From contig NC_079879.1 in assembly GCF_029227915.1 (NCBI RefSeq), positions 29,886,501 through 29,950,500 on the forward strand: a stretch of 64,000 nt of DNA, in the 5' to 3' direction. Below are positions 54,128 through 63,500 of this stretch, in pieces (within the stretch, counting starts at the first letter, position 1; each line of letters starts with the position of its first letter). The notes under the pieces were generated by a model. It worked only from the letters and a program-made list of their open reading frames with translations. It did not search any database and was not told the origin of the DNA. The stretch is from Hydractinia symbiolongicarpus (Eukaryota > Cnidaria > Hydrozoa > Anthoathecata > Hydractiniidae). Both the position numbers and the translations under genes were made by a program.

Positions 54128-54627
54128 NNNNNNNNNNNNNNNNNNNNNNNNNNNNNNNNNNNNNNNNNNNNNNNNNNNNNNNNNNNNNNNNNNNNNNNNN
54201 NNNNNNNNNNNNNNNNNNNNNNNNNNNNNNNNNNNNNNNNNNNNNNNNNNNNNNNNNNNNNNNNNNNNNNNNNNNNNNNNNNNNNNNNNNNNNNNNNNNN
54301 NNNNNNNNNNNNNNNNNNNNNNNNNNNNNNNNNNNNNNNNNNNNNNNNNNNNNNNNNNNNNNNNNNNNNNNNNNNNNNNNNNNNNNNNNNNNNNNNNNNN
54401 NNNNNNNNNNNNNNNNNNNNNNNNNNNNNNNNNNNNNNNNNNNNNNNNNNNNNNNNNNNNNNNNNNNNNNNNNNNNNNNNNNNNNNNNNNNNNNNNNNNN
54501 NNNNNNNNNNNNNNNNNNNNNNNNNNNNNNNNNNNNNNNNNNNNNNNNNNNNNNNNNNNNNNNNNNNNNNNNNNNNNNNNNNNNNNNNNNNNNNNNNNNN
54601 NNNNNNNNNNNNNNNNNNNNNNNNNNN
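54128..54627. other. Assembly gap, exactly 500 N
   Basis: The run of N is exactly 500 bases, a round placeholder length used by some scaffolding pipelines rather than a measured size. It separates the telomere array from unrelated AT-rich sequence. True distance and adjacency are unknown. Confidence 0.99.
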
Positions 54628-55534
54628 TGGAAATGAAATATTGAAAGTTCTAAATCAGACCAATAAATGCAAAGACCCAACACAGTAAAATAAACAATCA
54701 TTAAGGCTGGACACACTTTCATACACCAATAGAAATAGTTTTATGGCGAAATATTCTCCTGCGAGATGATGGGAAGCCTAACATGCTTGCATGTACGAAG
54801 ATTGAAATGGGATTCAAGAATGCATTGTAGAAAATTATATCATTCTCTTCGTAGCCATCTATTGTACGTATGCAAAAGTATTCTTGGGGAGATCTCAGAT
54901 AAAGATTAGATAAGTGACGAAGCATTATGTTTTCATTAGGAGCAATCATGCAACATAAATGAAAAAAAATCAATAGTGTCCCCTTTTAAACAGCTGTCCT
55001 TCGATTCTTGTGTTAATACTCTTATGCTATTCTGCGCAGTAGATATTATTATAGATTTTAGATTTGCATGTCAAGCAGGGAGGGGCACTTGCTCGTCTGT
55101 ACTGGAATTTTGTTACCAGCAACAATTCTTCTGTCGAGAGGTTACAGATGTATAATTATAAGTCTTCAGAACTTTTATTTTTCAAACCACAGCAAACAAA
55201 TTCAACAAGTTAAGAAATTTTCTGTGGACTCCAGCAACTCAAATACAACGATGTCTGCAATGAAGTTTGGCAAAAGTCATTTCAACAAGTTACCAAGCAA
55301 GGCATGATGTTTGTGTTCTTTTGCTTCTGTTCCTTACATGACCACTGCTATGGATTTCACGTCATACCTGGTAGTGAAGGCCAAAGTGATGCATCTGCTT
55401 CTTTTTACACACATTTAGAATGGGTCCCATTAGATATTTTTTATAATCATACGTGTAGTTAAGGTGAATATGTCAAGAACAGAAAGTCCGGATTCTACCA
55501 ACATACGCGCTTGTTTCATGATGTTTTTCACAGG
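54628..55534. other. AT-rich non-repetitive sequence, no supported gene
   Basis: First sequence after the gap. It contains neither satellite nor telomere repeats. Short open frames (54,719-54,973 on the - strand, 84 codons; 55,068-55,307 on the + strand, 79 codons) have no recognisable domain and no credible gene context, so I treat them as chance. No RNA gene or mobile-element end was recognised. Confidence 0.6.
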
Positions 55535-55789
55535 CACACTCATAGGTGTACCACTGCATTTTTCTCAAATTCCATTCTTGGTTTCACAAGCCTGAATATG
55601 TCGACTTGTGAACACTTTAACAGCTTCATCCAGAGGATAAAAAGTTCAGTTAGATTGATCAGCCAAGCACATTTCATGTTGTATCTGCAGTTTTTCATTC
55701 ACCAATTGATCAAATTGAAAGAACATAGTTTCAAAAAACGACACACTCATAGGTGTACCACTGCATTCTGCTCATCTTCCATTCTTAGA
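55535..55789 (+). repeat. Pair of ~48-bp direct repeats 207 bp apart
   Basis: CACACTCATAGGTGTACCAC followed by TGCATT occurs at 55,535 and 55,742, identical over 26 bases. A weaker match (CTCA.(A/C)TTCCATTCTT) follows for about 20 more. The material between is unrelated. Origin unknown; it could be the remains of a longer tandem duplication. Confidence 0.8.
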
Positions 55790-56079
55790 CACAGAATTGC
55801 CGGTCTGGGAAACAAAACTAATTGAAATAACAGCAAGACATCAGTATTTGGCAATTTTACGTAGAATTTGAAATATACGCTTCTTTACAAACTGCCTTCC
55901 TTGTTTTACATGAATGAGTTTAGTTTCCTCAAAAAATTATTTTTTGTTGAATTTTATCTAAAACACTATTGAGTACAAATATAAACTGTATGTATTTAAT
56001 TTCCATATGCCACAGCTCAGGTTAAAATCTGAATAAACTAACTTATATTTTAAGTTAAGAACAATTTCTGGTTTAAACG

Positions 56080-56455
56080 AAGTGTGCACTACAAATGAAA
56101 ATTTGTTTTCAGACTTAAATTTAACAAAACAAGACCAATGGAGTGCGCATTACGAATGATATCATGGTCTAGTATTTGATTCGGAGCCTTTTCTTCTGAA
56201 AATTTGTTTTTGGGCCTAAATTCAACGAAACAAGAGAAACAGACTGTGCATTATGGATGATATCTTGGTGTAGTATTCGATTCAGAACATTTTTTTCTGA
56301 AAATTTGTTTTCAGTCTCTGAAATTCAACAAAACAAGAAAAACGGGGTGTGCATTACGAACATTGTCATGATCTAGTATTCGATTCGCATCTTTTTCTTC
56401 TGAAAATTTGTTTTATGTCCCTAAATTCAAGGAAACAAGACAAATGGAGTGGGAG
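56080..56455 (+). repeat. Degenerate tandem repeat, ~101-bp period, about 4 units
   Basis: GAAAATTTGTTTT occurs at 56,097, 56,198, 56,299 and 56,402 (steps 101, 101, 103). Between marks, units share AAATTCAACAAAACAAGA-like, TGTGCATTACGAA-like and TCTAGTATTCGATTC-like segments with many substitutions. No long open frame runs through it. It resembles an old minisatellite. Confidence 0.88.
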
Positions 56456-56487
56456 GTCTCTTCTTAACCCTTAGAGTACTGTTTATT

Positions 56488-56960
56488 GCAAATGCCCAAT
56501 TTACAAATTTAAGCTAATCTTGTGTGTCATGGATTACTTGTTCAATTAGAATATTCAATCTAAAGTGTGTGTATGGATGACTTCTTGATCTGGAAATTCT
56601 TTTTCTGTTTTGCAATTGCCTAGTTTACAAATGTAAGCTAGTTTCATGTGTATAGATTGCTTTTTGTCTGAAATCGGGCTAATGTTGCGTGTATGGGTCC
56701 TGATGTGAAAATTTTCTCCTTCCTTTTGTAAATGCCTAATTAAAAAAATCGAGCTAATCACATGTCAATAGATTATTTCTTGATTTCAGTCTGAATCTTT
56801 TTTTGCAAAATGCCAAAGTTATTAAATCAGGCTAATCTCATGTATGGATTGCTTCTTAATACGGGTATATTATCTCCCCAATTTTTTTTTCAAAGACCAA
56901 ATTTACTAAAACAACTGAATTTAATGTGTATGGATTGCTTTTGAATATGGGAACTCATCC
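56488..56960 (+). repeat. Degenerate repeat family, irregular 79-124 bp spacing, about 5 units
   Basis: Related segments begin near 56,488 (GCAAATGCCCAATTTAC), 56,612 (GCAATTGCCTAGTTTAC), 56,728 (GTAAATGCCTAATTAAA), 56,805 (GCAAAATGCCAAAG) and 56,890 (CAAAGACCAAATTTAC). Each is followed by AAGCTAAT(C/T)T-like and ATGTGTATGGATTGCTTT-like blocks. Units vary in length through indels. It directly follows the 101-bp repeat but has a different unit. Confidence 0.78.
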
Positions 56961-57403
56961 CTGAGCTTTTTTCGGTGGTTAATCAAAGCTTTTTCCAATA
57001 TGCAAAACTATTACATATAACGTTTTACCTTCACAAACACTAAGATCCACAGGAAAATATTTTGTAGGTTCTAATTTTTAATTCTTGTCTATTGTATATA
57101 CTTTAACTTTTCAAAAGCTCTGCCCTGGTTGACAAATTTTCTATCTATTAATAATTTATTATTTTAAATTTAATCATCATGCTTGATGTGGATTTAGGTC
57201 ATTGCAACCTTGAGTTCCTATAATAAAAATAATAAGATAAACAAAAATAGATCAAGCATTTCTCTAACATAAAAACAGTAAAAATGTTAGGACTAACCTT
57301 CACTTGTTGTAAGGATTCTTCGTTCTCTAATGATCTCACTATTGTTTCTGTCGGCAATATTGTCTGTCCGTTCTCTATAAACAAAAAAAGCACAACATGG
57401 CAA
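56961..57403. other. AT-rich sequence, nothing recognised
   Basis: No repeat, RNA gene or supported coding region was seen. A 64-codon - strand open frame at 57,199-57,393 lacks any recognisable domain. The stretch borders the 3' tail of the LINE relic. Confidence 0.55.
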
Positions 57404-58171
57404 TCATCATCATCATCCTCGGCTTAACGTCCGTTTTCCATGACCTCCATGACCCTCTTTCAATCTGATCTAGACTGTGTTAGATCTAAACTCAACTTCC
57501 TCTGTATCAAGTCTGTCCTTATAACCTCCTGCCAAGTATTTCTTCGTCTGCCTCTGGGCTTTGCCCCAGGATCTATCAAGTCCCCACACTTTCTTACCCA
57601 ATTATCCCCCTCCATTCTTTCCAAGTACCCCACCCAATTCAATCTTCTTATCTGGATAACATCTTTAATTCTACGGATACTTAGTCTGCTTCTTAGCTCA
57701 TCTGAACTCTTTCTGTCTCTGGTGTTACACATCCACCTAACCATTCTCATATCATTCCTTTCTAAACGGTCAAGGTCTTCCTGCTTCACTGCCCATGTCT
57801 CACTACCCTGCAACATAACACTTCTTACACAGGCCTCATACAACCTACCTTTTAACTCAATTGACAAGACTCTGCTAGTCAACAAAGGAAGATCCAAGCA
57901 GAACCTATTCTGCAAGTAACACTTTTTCGAACACCCCTTCACTGCCCAACATATCACCTAAGTAACAGAAGTTCTCAACTATCTCTAACGAGCCACTGTT
58001 GTACATCATTGAAGCTGGAAATACTTCATTCTCTATTATCTCACCTTTGCAACGCTTGCATACAAACTGAATGTCAGCTCTTAACCTTCCACCAATACTA
58101 CTGCACTTCTTATGTACCCAATGCTTGCAAGTCTGACAAAAAATTGAGTTACCACCAAATCCTGAAATATG
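57404..58171 (-). pseudogene. 5'-truncated non-LTR retrotransposon (LINE) relic: 3' end of the reverse-transcriptase ORF
   Basis: Reading the - strand from 58,171, frame one gives a zinc-knuckle segment, FCQTCKHWVHKKC then FVCKRC, and EIVENFCYLGDMLGSEG. This matches the region after the catalytic core in a widespread animal LINE group usually annotated as endonuclease/reverse transcriptase. The frame then breaks: VTCRIGSAW (57,894-57,920) lies in a second frame. A third frame (57,957-57,460) carries LPLLTSR, LYEACVRSVMLQGSETWAVK, RMVRWMC, LNWVGYLERM and KPRGRRRNTWQEVI, the usual C-terminal motifs. It stops at TGA (57,460-57,462), where related proteins tend to have Trp. The same frame continues 12 codons to TAA (57,424-57,426), followed by GCCGAG and a (GAT)n tail at 57,405-57,418. 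The endonuclease and catalytic RT parts are absent. Two frameshifts and the internal stop make it dead. The trinucleotide 3' tail suggests an RTE-like clade, but I would not fix the clade without alignment. Confidence 0.88.
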
Positions 58172-58689
58172 TTATATGCTCAGAAGTTGATATCGCCAAT
58201 TATTTGTGTACTGTCATGTTGATTTTGCAGATTTTTAGCTTAAAGTGATAGTAAGTGCAACCCACACAACATTACTTTCATATTCTTTTTCTGAAAATCA
58301 AATTTTAAAAACAGCTACCATTGGTTGGCATTATAACATTTATCTAAACAAAATTACTATCTGCACATTTTTTTAAATAGTTATGTGAATGTTTGAGACG
58401 TTTCCTCAAATAATTATTTTTAACATACAAAATAAATGAATGATAAACATTTAATCTCTTTAATTTAAATTATCACATGGAAAAGCAGACACAAAAGCAT
58501 TTCCTTATGTTGGGATATCCAAAAGTAGTGAAGACCACATATTTAATTATTAAAAGCTGCAGGTTGTTGCTTTGTCAATCGAAAACGCTAATAACAATAA
58601 CCAATAATAAGTATTACACAAGTTATGTATGCAGACTCATCTACATTTAGTGTAAGTTTTATCTAAATATGTTAAAATTATAACGTCTT
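58172..58689. other. AT-rich sequence upstream of the LINE relic, nothing recognised
   Basis: The LINE frame hits TAA at 58,172-58,174 (- strand) and I could not follow similarity further 5'. The rest is AT-rich with no supported gene or repeat. More decayed LINE sequence may lie just right of 58,174. Confidence 0.5.
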
Positions 58690-59180
58690 TCGTCAGATTA
58701 TTCTGCCTTAAGACTTTTAATCTGTTATTTCGCTGGAGGGTATTTGTCCAGAATACGGTTTCTATTTGTGTATGGATGTGTATCTAACATAAGTGTTTGT
58801 TTGTATTTTAAAGTCTTTTCTTGATTGGTGTGCTTTAGGAAATTTAATGTCCTTTCGCGGGAGGATAATTGTCTAAAATATTGTTTTACTTGTGCATGGA
58901 TGAGTACAGAACATTACAGCCTGTTCCATGTATAGTGCTTAGGCTTCTCACTAATTACCTTGCAATTGGACCAGTTAGCAGGAGGAAATTTTGTCAATGT
59001 ATCTGTTCTATTAGTGGAAGGATTTGTGTCCTACCCTAAAGCATTCCTGTTAATTACTAGCTATAGTACAATGTGTTCCCTCAAATTGGTTGATATCATT
59101 TCAAGTCTTTTTGCGAGAATTTATTTGGGCAAAATATTGTTTCTGTTTGTGTATGGGTATGTATTAAATCTTAACCCTTT
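58690..59180 (+). repeat. Degenerate tandem repeat, ~126-bp period, about 4 units
   Basis: Aligned marks are GGAGGGTATTTGTCCAGAAT (58,735), GGAGGATAATTGTCTAAAAT (58,860), GGAGGAAATTTTGTCAATGT (58,981) and CGAGAATTTATTTGGGCAAA (59,114), with steps 125, 121 and 133. Three units continue with a TATTGTTTCT(A/G)TTTGTGTATGG-like segment; the 58,981 unit is the most diverged. AGTCTTTT(C)-like sequence precedes several. An open frame starting at 58,960 is a by-product of low stop density here. Confidence 0.78.
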
Positions 59181-59284
59181 GTTTTATAAAATAACGTCTT
59201 CATCAAATTCGCCGGCATTAAGACTTTCCCTGTTTATATTGGTTAAGGCGATAGAGTATTATTACAGTTATGCGAAATATTTTG

Positions 59285-59860
59285 GCATGTTACTTTGGTT
59301 ATTGCCTATCTACAGGGAAAATATATATTTGTTATGTAGCAACAGAGAGTATTATAAGGATTTTATGGAATATTATGAGATTTAAATTGTTTGTGGCTTA
59401 TCTACAGGGAAAACATGTTTTTCTTATGTAGTGATAGTGCGTATTTTCAGGATAATATGGAATATCTATATTATAATACCATATACGTCTGTCTATCTGT
59501 CACGCAAAATGGTAGCTTAGCTCTGCAAGTAGCGAGACACACGCAATGCAGTATAAAAAGGATGGGTGAACATGTGTACTTTCCACGGGCCACCGACTAT
59601 TATGAGATGTTACGTTGGTTATGGCTTATCTACAGGGAAAACATGTTTTTGTTAAGTAGTAAAAGAACGTATTACTACAATTATCCAATATTATGCCATA
59701 TTACATTGGTTACGGTTTATCTTCAAAGAAAATATATATTTGTTATGTAGCAATGAGAGTATTCTAAGGTTGATAGGGAGTATTATGCGTTATTACGTTG
59801 ATTATGGCTTATTTACAGGGAAATATGCTTGCGTTGTGAGGATGTCGTATAATGAGGGTT
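59285..59860 (+). repeat. Degenerate tandem repeat, ~91-bp period, five units with an insertion
   Basis: The mark CTACAGGGAAAA (or a close variant) is at 59,310, 59,402, 59,630, 59,721 and 59,812, steps 92, 228, 91 and 91. It is preceded by TTACGTTGGTTATGGCTTAT-like sequence and followed by ATGTTTTTGTTATGTAG-like and GAGAGTATT-like sequence. The 228-bp step holds unrelated sequence (about 59,470-59,600). The 141- and 119-codon open frames here are built from these repeats and are not called as genes. Confidence 0.85.
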
Positions 59861-60559
59861 CGGGTGTTGGGTCTATTTGCTTGAAGTAATTCAATGAACG
59901 TGTGTCGGACTTTTTATGTTGATAGAGATTTGAAGCGGTGTTACTCTATGTTGTATAAATTGTGTGTTGGGTCCACTTAGCCTGGTGCTAAATGGAGTCG
60001 TTGCCATTTTCATTGCTGTTCGAATTCTGTGTTCTAACTTTTATGGCTCATATTGCGAAGTTGTATGTGGAGCAGAATGTGTATTTTGACAACCATTATT
60101 GTACATAAGATATATATGTTCAACAAAAGCACAAAAAAGAAGAAATCAACATATACCTTCCAATGGTGCGTGACTCTCCACAACAAATAATATTTGGGTG
60201 CTCTAAATTATTATAACTAAGATTTTCTACAAATAATATTCTTTTGTTCAATAAAAACAGAAAAAGATAGATCAACCTTCTTTGGTTAATTCTGATGAAG
60301 AAAGAACCATTAAAATAACAGGAAGGGGAAGTTCACAAGTGACGTGATCAGCATGCTTAAAAAAGGCATTTCTTGCTGGAATAATTCAGGGAAAACTCAG
60401 GAATTTTTCTTGTCAGCTTTACCACCTTTTTACGTCCTAAACCTGTTTAAATCTAAAGTGATCTTTAAGATACTTAAATGGGTTATAATTTTACCTATTG
60501 ATGATCCCCAGCTCTAATATTTTGGGTATGGCAAGTTATGTACTTTTTCAACAAATAAA
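59861..60559. other. AT-rich sequence, no supported gene
   Basis: No coding region was recognised. A loose duplicate of TTCAA(C/T)AAAA(G/A)CA(C/G)AAAAA is at about 60,118 and 60,249, each followed by ATCAAC and close to an ACAAATAATATT-like segment, suggesting another decayed short repeat. GGGAAAACTCAGGAATTTTT at 60,389 resembles a motif seen in dispersed repeats, but I could not define an element. Confidence 0.5.
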
Positions 60560-60615
60560 TTGTGTTGTAGGCAAAATTGTCAGATATAAATCTGACAATT
60601 TTGCCTACAACACAA
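60560..60615. repeat. Perfect inverted repeat: 26-bp arms, 4-bp loop
   Basis: The left arm (60,560-60,585) begins TTGTGTTGTAGGC and ends GTCAGAT. The right arm (60,590-60,615) begins ATCTGAC and ends GCCTACAACACAA. The arms are exact reverse complements over 26 bases around ATAA. Flanks do not extend the pairing and I see no target-site duplication. It could form a DNA cruciform or, if transcribed, an RNA hairpin. No element end or gene is visible around it. Confidence 0.97.
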
Positions 60616-61324
60616 CTTGTTTTATGTGTCTTGTTTAATGGTCAATGTATTTTTTCTAAGAGAATCCTAGTTAAAAAGAGGTTATTGCTATTGTGCAGAA
60701 TCTTCAGAGGGTTACAACCTCTATAATAATTAACCAGCTGTCATTAGACAAGTTATATCACAACAGTCAACTGTTTTGTCACTTCATCATTTTTGATGTA
60801 GTAACAGATGAAATAACACTAAACTCTTAAATGTTGTATGATATTTCTTTTTATTAACTATCCCTGTCCCTGCGGAAGACATTTTTAAGATGCTGTAATT
60901 TTTCACTTGTTCATATGTTGTTTTAGTTTTCTAATTCTCATTGTTGGCAACTGACTGATGTTTTCTTCTCATATTTGAAGAATTTTTACAAACCATATTT
61001 TGTTTATCACACTTGCATTGTTAGATTTTATTTATTATAATTTGTTAGAGTAACAAGATTTATATTTGACATCTAACGTTTCCTACTTATATTTGCTCAG
61101 GGAAAAAGGTGCCAAAACCAGGGCAGTTTCAGGAAAAAATGCCTTCAAAACGACCAAAAACTCTATTTATTTTGTCAGCCCTTGTCTGAACCCTGCATGT
61201 ACATCATGCAAAAGATAGCGCAATTAACATGTTGATTATTCAATATTATTATGAAAATTTCCTACAAGCAAGCAGAGGTGTAATACTTGGATTGTGATAT
61301 ATATATTCTCTAACAGGAATGGTA
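60616..61324. other. AT-rich sequence, no supported gene
   Basis: No open frame with a recognisable domain and no repeat register was found. A CAGGG...CCCTG arrangement (60,387 and 61,195) spans this stretch but lacks matching flanks and is not called. Confidence 0.5.
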
Positions 61325-61445
61325 ATTCCTAAGTTTATTAAATTCAGATCTCAGAGAGCACCTGTTGTGGAGCAAAAGATGGCTGACTTGCTGTAAGAAA
61401 GGTTCAAGGACCCTCCACTATACAAATATTGTAGACTTGCTTCTG
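61325..61445 (+). pseudogene. Probable BEL/Pao-type retrotransposon integrase relic
   Basis: One + strand frame reads FIKFRSQRAPVVEQKMADL, then L, stop (TAA at 61,394-61,396), then ERFKDPPLYKYC. BEL/Pao polyproteins have a characteristic basic-R-x(n)-QKMADLP-x-x-R-x(4-5)-PPF-x-Y segment just before the integrase core. The similarity covers about 35 codons with an in-frame stop where Pro-x is usual. After KYC the expected core sequence is lost, probably through a small indel. No LTR, primer-binding site or other pol domain was found nearby. The hit is short and recognised from memory of the family, so chance cannot be ruled out. Confidence 0.5.
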
Positions 61446-63424
61446 GATCCAAGTCAGGAGAAGTAGGATGAAAAGGTATAATAACAATTGATGTAAGGTT
61501 TCACACAAACCGAAGGAGTTAGATGGCAAAAATGTACCTTTAAACATTTTGGGAACAATGACTCTTGAACACAATTTAAACGTAACTTTAAGATTGCAAA
61601 CATCGTCATAATTAAAATATCCAACATTGTGTACTGTTCAAAATCAATGACCATTGACTATTGTTAGCATTGTGTCTGATAAGGATGGAACCATTGGAAT
61701 TTAGACCAATTTTTGACCAGTAGCAGTTAGGAAGTAGCATTGAAGTAATAAAAAATAAATAGGAATGTGTTCATAAATTAGATGGTGAATTTTTGTGTCC
61801 ACAACGTTTTACAGAAATATGCTTTACATCTCTTAAAATACTACTAAGTTAGCAGAAATCTATTAAGAATTCTAAGATATAATGTAAATTTGATTCTGTT
61901 CTACAAAAGTACCAAATTGTGTCATAATGTTTGAAATTATGATTTGTTCTAATGTGTACTTTCGAACAGGACACCATTCAAGTAGAAAGTTAGTTCCCTT
62001 GGTGTAAAAACGAACAAACATGAACATTTGTCGACAAAGTTCTCCACAAAAGGCGAATCATAAAGAAGTGGATAAAAAATGCCTTATTTTCTACAATTCT
62101 TTAGGTGCAGATAGTAAAAGCAGAAAAAAAAAGTGAAGAAGTAGAGTGGATTACAAAAGCATATTAAAAAGGTTAGAAGTAGAAAGGATAAGTTAGAAAC
62201 TATTGGAAGTAGTAGTTGAAGGCAAGAGTTTAAAGTGGGTTATAATTCAGAGAAAGTAAGAACTTTAATAATTTTAAGACTTCTATTTTTTTTGTAAGCT
62301 AGTGCTACATGGAGACTCACATTCCCATAAAAAGCTGCTATCAAAATTGTTAAAGTTTCAAAAGCTAGCCAGCATATTTGTTTACATTTTTTGCATAATT
62401 AATGTATTCCCTTGTACGTAACTTATGTTTTTTATAAATATATTAATTGGGGGGGGGGAGGGGGGACAGTATATGTGATGTCAGTTTTGCTGGAAGAAAA
62501 CTCCACGGTTTCACGTTTTTGTTTTTGTTGAGAATGTGTCAATATTTTAATTGGAAATGTCACAGGAAAACAATTTGCAAGGAGTACATTTAAAATCAAC
62601 AAAAAACAGTTCTTTCAACATTATTTTTAAGACCAATGTCAAAACCAGAGTTTGAAAGGCATTTAAATTTATATCTAGAAATACTAAACTAAATTTTTTG
62701 ACATTTTCGGATTCATTTTTTGGTAAAGGGCATTATGCAAGATGCTGAAATATTTACTGACGTCATTAAAATTTATATGACAGATCTTTTCCGTTGCCCT
62801 TCCTTCTGTTTAAGTATATCTTTCCACGGGCCTTATGGACAATAATATAATTTGATTTTGGAAACCGGCATTAAGGCATAAAAAAATGACCAAATTCGCA
62901 CCTGTCGCACTCTTGGGGGTACAAACAATAAATAACTAAGTTGTGTTAACCCATTTTGCAGAAATTCTTCTAAAAATTCAAAGGCTTTTTAAAATGCCAT
63001 ACAGTTGATTCCATTCCATAAAATTACTAAATTATGACTAACTACAATCCATCATTTTATTAAATAAAATAGAGTTTCATTTACTGCATTAACTACTACA
63101 TACTTGTTTGTAATTGTTTCAAGTACTTCAAAATTTCTTATAAACTTCATTCCACTTTTAGGTATTTCCACTTCTAACTTCCACTTTTGTGTTCATATTT
63201 ACATAATATATCTTATTATTGTACAATATAATATACAGCCACCAAATTGCACTCATCTCATTCTAACTACTTATATTTGATTGAATATGGTACTGTATCA
63301 AGAATTATTAAAATATGGTTGTAGTACCAAATCGTGAATACTGTTAGTAAACAATAAGAAAACCTATTATTTGCCTATCCAAAATTGCATGTACTACGTG
63401 AAGTGTTTCCTTTTTGTCTTTATA
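61446..63424. other. AT-rich sequence, no supported gene
   Basis: Long stretch with frequent stops in all frames. A 66-codon - strand open frame at 61,454-61,654 is unremarkable. A purine-rich segment (about 62,110-62,270) and a G-rich tract (62,449-62,465) are the only compositional features. No RNA gene or mobile-element boundary was recognised. Confidence 0.5.
62449..62465 (+). repeat. Poly-G tract (G10-A-G6)
   Basis: Ten G, one A, six G in otherwise AT-rich DNA. It is a likely slippage-prone tract. Homopolymer length in the assembly may be inaccurate. Confidence 0.95.
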
Positions 63425-63500
63425 CAGTAGAGTCTCCATAACTCGAACCTCTATTACTCGAACGTCTCCTTAACTCGAACGAATTATCATTTTCATATTT
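63425..63500 (+). mobile_element. pogo/Tigger-like (Tc1/mariner superfamily) terminal inverted repeat, one end
   Basis: CAGTAGAGTCTCCATAACTC begins directly after TA (63,423-63,424), and ACTCGAAC follows three times at 63,441, 63,456 and 63,473. pogo/Tigger-type elements insert at TA, start CAGTAGA or similar, and carry repeated TCGAA-type blocks in their termini, so this looks like the left end of such an element reading rightwards. Downstream sequence to the window end has further TTCGAA(C/T) motifs (63,547 and 63,566) but no recognisable transposase frame, and the opposite end is not in the window. It could be a short non-autonomous derivative or the start of a degraded full element. Confidence 0.7.

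Noticed and set aside
53976-54722. - strand open frame across the gap
   Set aside because: It is made of telomere translation, 500 N and about 31 codons of AT-rich sequence, so it is an artefact.
54719-55825. Open frames of 84, 79 and 104 codons after the gap
   Set aside because: No recognised family or conserved motif, and length within chance expectation. The third overlaps the 55,535/55,742 direct repeats.
57440-58248. + strand open frames at 57,440-57,919 and 58,009-58,248
   Set aside because: Antisense to the LINE relic. The coding similarity is on the - strand.
58960-59750. Two + strand open frames (141 and 119 codons), Tyr/Leu-rich, membrane-like
   Set aside because: They are built largely from the ~126-bp and ~91-bp degenerate repeats. 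No recognisable domain, and the composition follows the AT-rich DNA.
60387-61195. hAT-like element suggested by CAGGG at one end and CCCTG at the other
   Set aside because: The inverted similarity does not extend clearly beyond five bases, and the flanking 8-mers (GAATAATT and CATGTACA) are not a target-site duplication.
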